Below, piece by piece: positions 17,364 to 26,057 of a stretch of 64,000 nt of DNA; position 1 is the first letter of the stretch, and every line of letters begins with the position of its first letter. The notes beneath the pieces were generated by a model. The model made no database searches, was not told the DNA's origin, and saw only the letters and a list, made by a program, of their open reading frames with translations. The position numbers and the translations under genes were made by a program. Source of the DNA: Marinobacter sp050379415 (GTDB taxonomy: Bacteria > Pseudomonadota > Gammaproteobacteria > Pseudomonadales > Oleiphilaceae); NCBI RefSeq assembly GCF_050379415.1, contig NZ_JBNRLS010000001.1, forward strand, positions 186,001 to 250,000, in the 5' to 3' direction.

Positions 17364-18261
17364 GGGCCAGTTCCGCTTCCCGGGCCTTGACCTTACGCTG
17401 CTGCAGCCACAGGCCACCCATGATCAGCACCAGGCCGATGTAGGTGGATGGCAGGATAATCTCACCCAGGATGAAATAGATAAACACCAGGGACAGAAAC
17501 GGCGAGATGAAGATCAGGTTACTGACCTTCGAGGTGTTCTCGGCTTTCTTCATGGCGTACGACCAGAGCACAAACGCCACCCCCATCTCGAAGACACCGA
17601 CGTATATGGCAGCGCCCAGAGAGGTTCCGGATGGTATGCCGAATCCCTCAGTCAGGCCGCAGATCACCGCAATGACCGGCAACCCGAACAGAAAATTGAG
17701 GAACAGGCCCACCACCGGGTCCCGCTCGTCCCGGGTAGCTATGATCCAGTAGGACGCCCAGATCAGGGTGCTGCCGAGGGCCAGCCCCACGCCCAGCGGG
17801 TCGGAGAAGGTCAGGGATGTCACGTCACCTCGGGTGGCAATCACAACCACCCCGGCATAGCAAACCAGGCCCGCGAGGATATCCACCCGTCTGAGCCTCT
17901 GGCCCAGAAAGGGCACGGACAGGTAGGCAAGCACCAATGCCCAGGTGTAGTTCAGGGGCTGGGCCTCCTGGGCCGGCAGCCGGTCAAAGGCGCCGAACAG
18001 CACGAAGTAGTACAGGCAGGGATTGACCAGCCCCATGCCGACAGACTGCAGGTACTGGCGGCGGGACAGGGAAAACACCAGATGCCACCGACGCTGCAGC
18101 TTCAGTATAAGCGCCATGACCAATACCGAGGCCGAGCAGGCGATCAGGAGCATCTGTACCGGCGCCAGGTCCCGAAGCGCGAGTTTGAACGCGGTGGCGA
18201 CGGTCGACCAGAGGAGAACCGTGGCAAGGCCGTACATCATGGCCTGTTTCTGATCAGTCAT
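17353..18261 (-). CDS. EamA/DMT-family transporter
   Basis: Inner-membrane drug/metabolite-transporter protein with two EamA repeats and about ten membrane helices. The start MTDQKQAMMYGLATVLLWS is typical. I chose the ATG at 18261, which overlaps the sigma54 response-regulator stop by eight bases; the frame is open 29 codons further upstream within that gene. A basic tail (QQRKVKAREAEL) follows the last helix. The substrate is unknown; co-transcription with a two-component system suggests it may be an output of the same stimulus. Confidence 0.87.
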   Translation of the reverse strand: MTDQKQAMMYGLATVLLWSTVATAFKLALRDLAPVQMLLIACSASVLVMALILKLQRRWHLVFSLSRRQYLQSVGMGLVNPCLYYFVLFGAFDRLPAQEAQPLNYTWALVLAYLSVPFLGQRLRRVDILAGLVCYAGVVVIATRGDVTSLTFSDPLGVGLALGSTLIWASYWIIATRDERDPVVGLFLNFLFGLPVIAVICGLTEGFGIPSGTSLGAAIYVGVFEMGVAFVLWSYAMKKAENTSKVSNLIFISPFLSLVFIYFILGEIILPSTYIGLVLIMGGLWLQQRKVKAREAELAHEQ

Positions 18262-19639
18262 TTGAAGGGACTCCCCGGTTTTCGAGCCAGCGGTATAACG
18301 TTCGGCGGTTGATGCCAAGAATCTGGGCAGCTCTTCTCTTGTTGCCATCGACTGCCTTCATCACCCGGGATACATAATCCTGCTGCAGCTGTTCCAGGGT
18401 CGGCCATCGGGCCAGGTTACCATCCCCGGCTGGCACCGGATCAGCAGCCACTTCGGCCTGGCGCTTCTGGATCCGGTCGGGCAGATGCTCGGGCAGAATG
18501 ACATCTCCCTCACAGAAAGTGACTGCCCGCTCCATGGCACTTGCCAGCTCCCGCACATTTCCCGGGAACGGATAGTCCAACAGCAGGCGGGAGGCTACCT
18601 CACTCAGTTTCATGAACCCTCGACCCTGGCGTCGAGCCGCATCCCGGAGGAAATGCATAGCCAACAGGTCAACATCATCTGCGCGCTCACGAAGGGGAGG
18701 AACCCGAATCGCGAGGGTCTCGAGACGATAGTAGAGGTCCTCCCGAAAACGACCGTCTGACACGGCCTTTTGCAGATCAACATGGGTTGCCGCCAGGATG
18801 CGCACATCCACCGGTTCCTCCTGGTCGGCTCCGACAGGTTTGATCCTGCCCTCCTGAAGCACTCGGAGTAACTTGGCCTGCAATGACAGTGGCATCTCTC
18901 CGATTTCGTCCAGCAAAAGGGTTCCATCATTGGCCTCGGCAAACAGTCCCTTGCGCGCATGGCGGGCGCCGGTAAAGGCTCCCGCTTCGTGACCGAAAAA
19001 CTCGCTCTCCATCAGCTCTGTGGGTATGCCGGCACAGTTGACTGCCACGAAAGGCCACTCCCTGCGTTCGCTTTGCTGATGTATCGCACGAGCAACCAAC
19101 TCCTTCCCTGTGCCACTCTCACCGTTGATGAGAACAGCAGCATGACTGCGCGCAACCTGCCGGATCTCTGTCCGAAGCTGATCCATGACCGGACTATCAC
19201 CCAACAGCCCCAGGGTGCGGTTTCCCTGTTCACGCCCTTGCATCTCGGCAAGCTGACGACTGATATCCGCCTGCGCCAGGAGCCTGCGGATCTTCAGCCG
19301 CAGGTGATCCGTTGACAGGGGTTTGGTCAGGAAGTCATCCGCGCCCGCCTTGAGAGCTTCAACGGCCTGGTCCACGGTCCCGAATGCCGTAATCACGACG
19401 AATGGAACGTTTCCTCCCCGGTGCTGAAGCATCCCCAGAATCTGCAACCCTTCACCATCGGGCAGTCTCAGGTCAGAAATCACAAGATCAGGTGCGTGCC
19501 CGCTCAACCTTGCCTGTGCATCTGCCATGGAACCAGCAACTCGCACATCGTAGCCATCCGCCTCCAGCTCCTCCGCCAGCAATCGCGCCAGGCTCGCGTC
19601 ATCTTCGACCAGCAGAATCGTAGCCCCGGCGAAATTCAT
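18254..19639 (-). CDS. NtrC-type sigma54-dependent response regulator
   Basis: Activator of RpoN promoters. Receiver domain at residues 6-120 with phospho-acceptor D56 (VISDLRLP) and K107. AAA+ domain with Walker A GESGTGKE (173-180), the sigma54-contact loop GAFTGA (220-225) and LLLDEIGEMP. A Fis-type HTH ends the protein (AAQILGINRRTLYRWLENRG). The start at 19639 overlaps the kinase stop codon (ATGA), so the pair is coupled. Architecture and neighbourhood resemble GlrR/QseF, but I would not assign the name. The divergent DUF4168 gene has a sigma54-like promoter and is a likely target. Confidence 0.93.
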   Translation of the reverse strand: MNFAGATILLVEDDASLARLLAEELEADGYDVRVAGSMADAQARLSGHAPDLVISDLRLPDGEGLQILGMLQHRGGNVPFVVITAFGTVDQAVEALKAGADDFLTKPLSTDHLRLKIRRLLAQADISRQLAEMQGREQGNRTLGLLGDSPVMDQLRTEIRQVARSHAAVLINGESGTGKELVARAIHQQSERREWPFVAVNCAGIPTELMESEFFGHEAGAFTGARHARKGLFAEANDGTLLLDEIGEMPLSLQAKLLRVLQEGRIKPVGADQEEPVDVRILAATHVDLQKAVSDGRFREDLYYRLETLAIRVPPLRERADDVDLLAMHFLRDAARRQGRGFMKLSEVASRLLLDYPFPGNVRELASAMERAVTFCEGDVILPEHLPDRIQKRQAEVAADPVPAGDGNLARWPTLEQLQQDYVSRVMKAVDGNKRRAAQILGINRRTLYRWLENRGVPSND

Positions 19640-21108
19640 ATTTTGTCTTCCTTTGGGAAAAACAGACTCATACAGCACCCTCCCAGCTCACTGCCGGAAA
19701 CCTCTGCACGACCCTCGTGCTCCTTCATGACACTGCTCACCACTGCCAGGCCCAGACCCGTGCCCTCACCGGCCGGCCTGGAGGTATAAAAAGGTTCGAA
19801 GATCTCCTCGTATTGATCGGGGGCAATGCCGGGACCATCATCTTCAACCCGTACTTCCAGCTCCCGTTCATGCTCCAGAATGAAGACACGCACCCTGCTC
19901 TCGGCGGCCTGGCACGCGTTCCGGATAATATTCAGGCAGGCAAGTTCAACCCGAATCGGTTCTGCACGGATACGCGCTTCGTTCTCCAGACCTTTGCTGA
20001 CAAGCTCCTTGCACCGACACCGATCGTCTTCGCTGGCCTGCACCAGCGCATCTGAAACTATAGAGGCAAGCACTTCGGGCCTCCGGGAATCCGGTACATG
20101 CCGGAAACAATCCAGAAGCTGCTGAATGATGGTAGCCATCCGTGACACTTGATGCTGAATGTCCTGAACTTGCCGACTCATGGGCTCAGTCAGTTGCTGA
20201 CGTTCGAGAATACGCGCCCGACCATGAATAACATTAAGCGGTGCACCCAGCTCATGAGCCACACCGCCGGCAACACGACCGATCATGGCAACTTTCTCAT
20301 GATGCCTGAGCCGATCAGCCAGCTCACGCTCCCGCTCAATACGTGCTTCGATTTCAGACTCCGCTCTTGCCATGCGTGCCCCCATGGCCGCGAGGCCCTC
20401 ATGGATCTGTCGCAACTCCCGTGGTCCGGAAGCAGACTCCGTGACCCGCCACTGCCCCGGCTTCATCGCGGTCATCATCGACAGCAGCCTCCCCACATGG
20501 CGTCCCACTGTACCGTAATGCCCCAGAATCACGACCAGACTGATGGCGGCTGCCAATACCGACCAGATCGATACTGCCCAGATCCGTGTTGACGCCACCA
20601 GTCGATGGAAGTCACTTCGTTTCCGGGTGATCTGGAGCAGACCCTGGAGCTGCCCCTCCCCGTTCAACAGTGGCGTGAACTGGGAAAACACCGACTCACC
20701 CTCAACCCGCCGGAAAGCTCCACCAAGCCGGCCGCTGGCAATCGCTTCCTCCGCACTGGCGCTATTTGTAACATCCCGATCGGCCAGGCCAAGGCTGTCG
20801 ATCCGCTTGCCCTGCTCGTCAAATACCGAGGCACCTGATATTCGCGCAATACGGAAAATCGAGCGGAGCGACTCCCCCAGGACCAGCTCGTTACCATCGG
20901 ACAATGCCTGCGACAGCGGACCGCTCACCGCCCGCGCAACGAGCTCAAGATCTTCCCGGAGCCGGTCATTAAGATTTCTCTCCACGGCGCCGAGTCCGAT
21001 GTAAATGGCAGCGCCACTGATCAGCAACAGAGGCACCACAATACTCAGTAATAACGTGATCTGAAGGGATCGAAAAATGTGACGCGCTCTACCCAGTGGA
21101 GGTCTCAT
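19636..21108 (-). CDS. Sensor histidine kinase partner of the sigma54 regulator
   Basis: Inner-membrane kinase: membrane helices at about residues 14-40 and 174-200 bound a periplasmic sensor region of about 130 aa. A coiled linker (ESEIEARIERERELADRL) leads to the H-box with H285 (AHELGAPLNVIHG). The ATPase domain has NIIRNACQAA, DDGPGIAP and GEGTGLGLAV. I chose the ATG at 21108, six bases after GGAAGG; the frame is open 16 codons upstream. The stop overlaps the regulator start by four bases. The stimulus is unknown. Confidence 0.92.
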   Translation of the reverse strand: MRPPLGRARHIFRSLQITLLLSIVVPLLLISGAAIYIGLGAVERNLNDRLREDLELVARAVSGPLSQALSDGNELVLGESLRSIFRIARISGASVFDEQGKRIDSLGLADRDVTNSASAEEAIASGRLGGAFRRVEGESVFSQFTPLLNGEGQLQGLLQITRKRSDFHRLVASTRIWAVSIWSVLAAAISLVVILGHYGTVGRHVGRLLSMMTAMKPGQWRVTESASGPRELRQIHEGLAAMGARMARAESEIEARIERERELADRLRHHEKVAMIGRVAGGVAHELGAPLNVIHGRARILERQQLTEPMSRQVQDIQHQVSRMATIIQQLLDCFRHVPDSRRPEVLASIVSDALVQASEDDRCRCKELVSKGLENEARIRAEPIRVELACLNIIRNACQAAESRVRVFILEHERELEVRVEDDGPGIAPDQYEEIFEPFYTSRPAGEGTGLGLAVVSSVMKEHEGRAEVSGSELGGCCMSLFFPKEDKI

Positions 21109-21128
21109 GGCATGCCTTCCCACATAAA

Positions 21129-21163
21129 TGTCACGCTTTTCTGGCACATGTGGCATTTTGGCA
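21129..21163. promoter_or_regulatory. Candidate upstream activator site region (TGGCA repeats)
   Basis: TGTC at 21129 is followed ten bases later by GGCA, and TGGCA recurs at 21142, 21151 and 21159 at about one-turn spacing. The region lies 80-115 bp upstream of the candidate sigma54 promoter, a sensible distance for an enhancer of the adjacent NtrC-type regulator. This is pattern-based only. Confidence 0.35.
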
Positions 21164-21242
21164 CAACATGAGTTAACGAACCGTAACGCTCAGACAAACC
21201 TAACACACTGCTTTTAAAGCCTTTTTTAAGATTCTCCGTGGT

Positions 21243-21258
21243 TGGCATACTGCTTGAA
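21243..21258 (+). promoter_or_regulatory. Candidate sigma54 (-24/-12) promoter
   Basis: TGGCATACTGCTTGAA has the -24 GG at 21244-21245, ten bases, then GA in place of the usual -12 GC. Transcription would start near 21268, leaving a leader of about 37 nt before the DUF4168 gene. The divergent NtrC-type regulator supports the assignment. Confidence 0.5.
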
Positions 21259-21304
21259 AGGTCCCCGGCAACACCACACGTCCGGTAAGCGGAAGGAGCG
21301 TAAA

Positions 21305-21706
21305 ATGAATCGATTGTTTGTGTCTTGTGTCGCGTCCATTGCACTGGCGACAGCCATCCCCGTTTTTGCCCAGCAGCCAACCTCGAATGACGAGCCCGTA
21401 GCCACCGAATCGGACGGCTATAGCAATCCGGAGGCCGCAGGAACCCAGAAAACAGACTACAGCGATACCGAGCTCCGGCAATTCATCGAAGCCCAGGCCA
21501 GGTTGATGGAAGTACGCAAGGAGTACATCGAGAAAATCGAGTCTGCGGATTCAGAGGAAAAGGCCAACCAGCTCCAGATGAAAGCAAATGACCGGATGCT
21601 GGAGGTTATTCGTGACTCGGGCATGGATGTACCCACGTACAACGCCATTGCCACTGCTTATAACAGCGAACCCAAGGTTCGCAACCGTGTTGACGCTCTG
21701 ATGTGA
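21305..21706 (+). CDS. Secreted DUF4168-family protein
   Basis: A 133-aa protein with a Sec signal peptide (cleavage near VFAQQ, residue 23), so periplasmic or exported. The mature part has a disordered acidic start and a helical DUF4168-like domain at about 55-130 (YSDTELRQFIEAQARLMEV, then YNAIATAYNSEPKVRNRV). The function of the family is not established. The start at 21305 has GGAAGGAG upstream; the open frame extends 21 codons further. A candidate sigma54 promoter precedes it and a strong terminator follows, so it is a monocistronic unit probably controlled by the divergent two-component system. Confidence 0.85.
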   Translation: MNRLFVSCVASIALATAIPVFAQQPTSNDEPVATESDGYSNPEAAGTQKTDYSDTELRQFIEAQARLMEVRKEYIEKIESADSEEKANQLQMKANDRMLEVIRDSGMDVPTYNAIATAYNSEPKVRNRVDALM

Positions 21707-21739
21707 ACATTGCTGTAAAGACCCTTGATCATCAGACTT

Positions 21740-21769
21740 GCCCCGCTCCTGAGTTGCGGGGCTTTTTTT
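21740..21769 (+). terminator. Rho-independent terminator
   Basis: GCCCCGC and GCGGGGC pair around a short loop, followed by seven T, 34 bp after the DUF4168 gene. Confidence 0.92.
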
Positions 21770-21868
21770 AGCGGAATAACTCTGAGCGCGCGATATAACC
21801 CCGGGCGTTATCTTGTGTTACCTTTACCCGGTGATGTTTGCCAACATGAATCAATCCGGAGTCCAGTA

Positions 21869-22969
21869 ATGCAACGCCCCCGTCCGTGGATCTGGCCATT
21901 GCTCACCGTCGCGGCAATTCTCATTTCGGCCTGCTCGGATGCCCCCAACGACAGTAAGCTCACCTCAGACTCGACTTCTGGCAAATCGGACTATCCGGAA
22001 ACCTGGCGATTCGCACTCGAAGAGATCGAGGGCAGCGTACAACACGCCTACGCAGAAGCGCTAAAAAGCCATATCGAGGAGGCTTCCGACGGCAAGGTGG
22101 AGCTGGAGATTTTCCCCTACGGTTCCCTGGGCACGTCCTCCCAGCTGACCGAACTGGTGCGCAACGGTTCTGTTGACCTCGCGTTTGCGTCTCCCGGCCA
22201 CCTGGCCGACCTGGTTCCGGAAACCGGGATTTTCACGTTGCACTACGTCTTGCCGGACGACGACGCGGTCACCCGGGCCCTGTTTGACGGAAACGAACTG
22301 ACCGGGCTGTTCTCCGCCGCCTATAACGAAAGGCATCTGACACTTCTGGGGTTTGTGCCCGAGGGATGGATGGCCTGGACGGCCAACAAGCCACTGAGGG
22401 CACCCGCCGATTTTGAAGGCCTGAGGATACGGACCATGACATCACAAATGTCTGCCGAGGCCTTTCGCAGTTATGGTGCCGATCCCCGCCAGACGCCCTA
22501 CTCCCAGGTCTACAGTGATCTGCAGTTGCAGCAGATTGACGGGCAGACCAACCCGATCTTCGCCATTGAGGAAATGAATTTTTATGAGGTTCAGGACACC
22601 CTGACCATGGCCCGGGCCGCCCATTTCGTCTCATCGGTTGTTGCCAATCCCGAATGGTATGCGCAGTTGCCGGAGCGGCAACAGGACTGGCTGGCAATGG
22701 CTCTGATCGAGGTCGGCAAGGAAGCCTGGGATATCCAGGAGGAACTGAACCAGACCAGACTGGAAGCCATGCTCGAAGAAGGCCAGCTTGCAGTAGCCAG
22801 ACTCTCCGAGCAGGAGCAGTCCGCATTCCGCGACGCAAGCAAGCCTGCGCTGCAGCTTTACCTCCGGCAGACTGGCGAACGGGGCCAACAGATCCTGGCG
22901 TCACTCCGGAACATGATTGCGGAACTGGAACGCCAGCAGGCGTCAGGCACTGGCGGCGACAGGAACTGA
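21869..22969 (+). CDS. TRAP-type (DctP family) solute-binding lipoprotein, orphan
   Basis: Periplasmic substrate-binding protein of the DctP/TAXI-DctP group. Signal sequence with lipobox LISAC at about residue 24, so it is probably lipid-anchored. Domain features include FPYGSLGTSSQLTELVRNGSVDLAFASPG and the family helix FEGLRIRTMTSQM followed by YSQVYSDLQLQQIDGQTNP. No DctQ or DctM permease gene is within the window on either side, so it either uses a distant permease or has a sensing role. CGGAG precedes the ATG at 21869. Its last 27 bp overlap the converging mscS-like gene. Confidence 0.88.
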   Translation: MQRPRPWIWPLLTVAAILISACSDAPNDSKLTSDSTSGKSDYPETWRFALEEIEGSVQHAYAEALKSHIEEASDGKVELEIFPYGSLGTSSQLTELVRNGSVDLAFASPGHLADLVPETGIFTLHYVLPDDDAVTRALFDGNELTGLFSAAYNERHLTLLGFVPEGWMAWTANKPLRAPADFEGLRIRTMTSQMSAEAFRSYGADPRQTPYSQVYSDLQLQQIDGQTNPIFAIEEMNFYEVQDTLTMARAAHFVSSVVANPEWYAQLPERQQDWLAMALIEVGKEAWDIQEELNQTRLEAMLEEGQLAVARLSEQEQSAFRDASKPALQLYLRQTGERGQQILASLRNMIAELERQQASGTGGDRN

Positions 22970-23752
22970 CGCAAACGGCACGCCTTCGCTGGCGAGCACT
23001 TCCGATCCCCGTGCGGTCAGATCACTGATAAACCGGAACTGGTCCCTCGGCTCCAGGGGGTAGGCCTTAAGGCGGTAGGTCATACCCCAGGCCTTGTTGG
23101 CAACCACAATCACGACCGGCCTCATCGTCTTGGTATAGGGTGAGGCAAACGCCACATCCCGCAGCAATGCCATCACCCGACGGACATCATGGTGTGGTGC
23201 CAGATGGAACTCAGCCACGCACATCAGGTTTTCCGAACCGTCGTTGCCATTACCGATCAGTGCGTTCCAGAGTTTTCCGTGCGGGATAATGACGACGGTA
23301 TCATCCGGTGTCACCATCTCCGCAGCCCGGGTTCCGATCGAGCGAACCTCGCCGTACTGGCCATCCACCTCTATCCAGTCACCGGGCCGATAGGGCATCT
23401 CATAGAGTGTGACGATACCGGCGATCAGACTGTTGGCGTAGTCTTTGAAGGCGAAGCCCAGCGCCAACCCGAGGGCCCCGAATATCGCAATCATGTTCTC
23501 GAAGGACGGCTCTACCAGAATCGGCACCACCACGATCACCGAGATGATAATGATCAGCAACCGCGCCAGTGGCACTGAGGCGAGCAGATACAGCCGGGAC
23601 TTGCCACCGAGTTTTCCGGCAACACGCGGAACCAGTTTCTGGATAAGGAATATCAGCAGTGCCGCGGCGGTGACGACCAGCAAGGCCTCCACCAATGCTT
23701 CCCAGGTAATGGCGGAAAAAGTTTCCTTGAGCCCCTGCCCCATGTCTTCCAT
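22943..23752 (-). CDS. MscS-family small-conductance mechanosensitive channel
   Basis: Inner-membrane channel relieving osmotic stress. Three hydrophobic segments at about residues 18-38, 55-78 and 86-110. The third (MIAIFGALGLALGFAFKDYANSLIAGI) is the glycine/alanine-rich pore helix. The cytoplasmic beta domain follows with YRPGDWIEVDGQYGEV and PHGKLWNALIGN. At 269 aa it is close to E. coli MscS (286). The gene upstream on the same strand is only 9 bp away and encodes an uncharacterised protein, so the two are probably co-expressed. Confidence 0.92.
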   Translation of the reverse strand: MEDMGQGLKETFSAITWEALVEALLVVTAAALLIFLIQKLVPRVAGKLGGKSRLYLLASVPLARLLIIIISVIVVVPILVEPSFENMIAIFGALGLALGFAFKDYANSLIAGIVTLYEMPYRPGDWIEVDGQYGEVRSIGTRAAEMVTPDDTVVIIPHGKLWNALIGNGNDGSENLMCVAEFHLAPHHDVRRVMALLRDVAFASPYTKTMRPVVIVVANKAWGMTYRLKAYPLEPRDQFRFISDLTARGSEVLASEGVPFASVPVAASA

Positions 23753-23761
23753 AAACCCTCC

Positions 23762-25018
23762 TCAGAATGCATCCACCGGATAGCCCCAGCCCTGCAAGTG
23801 ACGCCGGATTGTGGGATAGCCCAGTGGCGTGACGTGCCAGCGCCCCGACGCATCCCCGAAAGACACCATCTCCGCCCGGGCGAGTCGGGCCAGGGCCAGC
23901 TGCAACTCTGGCTGGCCGATGCCGGTTACCAGGGCAATCCGTTCGTCGTCCAGACCGTCATGGAGCAAAAGTGCGTGCAGCACAAAACCGATTGCACGGT
24001 CGGTACTTTTGGGCATGGCAGGCAGGCTCAGCTGATCCAGCGGCACCACCCAACAGCTTCGGCCCTGGCTTTTTTGTTCTCCGCCACCCTCGGCCTCCTC
24101 CATCTCGTCCTCCGGTCGGGCGCGCAGGGAGTGCTGCCAGATCGAAAGGGCAACCCCGGGAATACCACGGGAGGCTGTTGCCAGATCCCTCAGAAAGCCT
24201 GAATGTTTGCGTTTTTCCGCGTCGGACGGATTTTCAAGCGGCAACACGTAAAGGCCATCGTCGGTCATTCGCGCCGTGATCGCCCGCTGATCACGGGAAG
24301 CGGCAAGATATTCCAACCACTGCCCCAGCCGTTCGGCATCCAGGGGCGCAGGAGTCAGGGGGCTGAGATGGGCATCCGGCAGATAACTTTCCCAAAATTG
24401 CCAGCACCAGCTGGAGCAGCCCACCAATCCGGGCCCAACCTGACCGGAGGCGATACGCCGTAACAACTCGCTGATCAGGGCAAAACCGGAGGTATGGCGA
24501 AGCCAGAAATCCGCCAGCTCGGGAATGACCCAGGGCCCGCTCAGATTCTGTTCATCCCACCAACGGCGGGCCTCTTCCCGATTCATCAGCAGGTTGTCCG
24601 GAGGTGCGATCAGGTCCCAGGATTCGGCATCCGCGGAAACTGCCCCGAGGCCGGGCAGACGGACCAATGCCTCCCTGACGCCGGAAAATGGCGGCGCGAC
24701 CACTACGGCCACCTCTCGGCGCAAGGTTTCCGATTGCCTGAGCTCCTGAAGGGAATCCAGAAGGGCGCCGGCCAGGGCGGTAGAGTCCGGATGGGGAGCG
24801 ATATGCTGAATCTGTTTGTCGGTGAGCGAAGGCAGATTATCCAGGCTCTGGAAAGGTTCCTCATCCGGTGAGATGCCCGCGCGAAGCTGGGCGGTAAGGT
24901 GACGGACAGCATCCTTGAGTGTCCGCTGCACGGACATCTCCGGCTGTTTCCACTGATCCACGGGAATCAGACCGCCGGGAAGCGGGGGGGAATGCTCGGT
25001 CGTATTTTCGTCCTTCAA
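23762..25018 (-). CDS. Uncharacterised protein with C-terminal winged-helix-like region, linked to MscS
   Basis: About 418 aa, not recognised. The middle contains VAVVVAPPFSGVREALV and an acidic/aromatic block (PWVIPELADFWLRHTSGFALI, then CSSWCWQFWESYL) that looks like a degenerate ATPase or regulatory domain without a true Walker A lysine. The last 80 residues (IALVTGIGQPELQLALARLARAEMV, then GRWHVTPLGY) resemble a winged HTH. I chose a TTG at 25018, nine bases after AGGAG and 31 bp after the rlmJ stop codon; the open frame reaches 25114 inside rlmJ. It ends 9 bp before the mechanosensitive channel gene. Confidence 0.7.
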   Translation of the reverse strand: MKDENTTEHSPPLPGGLIPVDQWKQPEMSVQRTLKDAVRHLTAQLRAGISPDEEPFQSLDNLPSLTDKQIQHIAPHPDSTALAGALLDSLQELRQSETLRREVAVVVAPPFSGVREALVRLPGLGAVSADAESWDLIAPPDNLLMNREEARRWWDEQNLSGPWVIPELADFWLRHTSGFALISELLRRIASGQVGPGLVGCSSWCWQFWESYLPDAHLSPLTPAPLDAERLGQWLEYLAASRDQRAITARMTDDGLYVLPLENPSDAEKRKHSGFLRDLATASRGIPGVALSIWQHSLRARPEDEMEEAEGGGEQKSQGRSCWVVPLDQLSLPAMPKSTDRAIGFVLHALLLHDGLDDERIALVTGIGQPELQLALARLARAEMVSFGDASGRWHVTPLGYPTIRRHLQGWGYPVDAF

Positions 25019-25049
25019 AAAGACAGCTCCTGCAATCTGTAGCCGGAAT

Positions 25050-25886
25050 CTACTCCGGAACCAGCCAGCCCAGCTCATGCCGGACATCGAGCCCGTCCGC
25101 ACCGGACACGTCATCCATCATCGCGCCGAGGCGCTCATCAAAGCCCCAGGGCGGATTGACCACCAGCATGCCGGAACCGGTCATGCCCCGTTCCGGGGGA
25201 TGGTTGAGGTGTATCTCGCTGCGGAGAATTTTCCGGACCGGCCCGGAACGCAGCGCGTCTGCGAGCTGTTCCTCAAGGCCGGAGGTCAACACCGGATACC
25301 AGATAAGATAGACGCCATGCCGGCATTTCTGCCATGCCTTTTGCAGGGTTTTGGCGACCGACCCGTAATCCGCCTTGATTTCATAGGACGGATCGATCAA
25401 CACCAGCAGGCGAGGCAGTTTTGGCGGCAGCTGCCCGAGCAGCCCCTTCAGCCCGTCTTCCCTCAGCACCCGAACCTTCTGGCCAGCCCAGCCCGCCAGC
25501 TGTTCACTCTCGGACGGGTGCAGTTCGAATGTGGTCAGCGCATCATCAGCCCGGAGAAACTGGCGGAACCAGAACGGGGAGCCGGGATAGGTGGTCAGGT
25601 GACCATCGCCGGCGTTCAGCCTGGCCAGCAGCTCCAGTACCGGCTGCCAGTCCGATGACAGCAGGTGTTCGCGCAACTGCCAGAGCTTCTGAACTCCGGT
25701 ATCCGCTTCACCGGTTTTCCGGGCCCGTTCGCTGCCAAGATCATAGACGGCACTGCCGGCATGGGTGTCAAAGCAGGCAATCCCCGATGGCTTGGAGTGC
25801 ATCATGGATAAAGCGAGGGTCAGCGCGGCGTGTTTCTGGATGTCGGCAAAATTGCCGGCATGGAAGGCGTGCAGATAGCTCAGCAT
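25050..25886 (-). CDS. rlmJ: 23S rRNA m6A2030 methyltransferase
   Basis: SAM-dependent methyltransferase that modifies A2030 of 23S rRNA. The N-terminus MLSYLHAFHAGNFADIQKH is the RlmJ signature. CFDTHAGSAVYDL is the SAM-binding motif I. LIDPSYEIK corresponds to the catalytic DPPY motif, here DPSY. Length is 278 aa, as in E. coli. A TTG one codon upstream is also in frame; the ATG at 25886 fits the family. Confidence 0.94.
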   Translation of the reverse strand: MLSYLHAFHAGNFADIQKHAALTLALSMMHSKPSGIACFDTHAGSAVYDLGSERARKTGEADTGVQKLWQLREHLLSSDWQPVLELLARLNAGDGHLTTYPGSPFWFRQFLRADDALTTFELHPSESEQLAGWAGQKVRVLREDGLKGLLGQLPPKLPRLLVLIDPSYEIKADYGSVAKTLQKAWQKCRHGVYLIWYPVLTSGLEEQLADALRSGPVRKILRSEIHLNHPPERGMTGSGMLVVNPPWGFDERLGAMMDDVSGADGLDVRHELGWLVPE

Positions 25887-26057
25887 CAATAAAGCTCCAT
25901 GGTTTGCCGCCCATTAAGCCCGACGAGGCGCAGGATGTGCAAGATCTGCGCTGGAGCCATCATCTGGTCTGTTTAACAGCATCGGCCGTACTCCGCCCTT
26001 AAGGGATACCACCGTTACTGGTATCCTCTTGCCAAATTTCTTCCGGAGGACGGCCAC

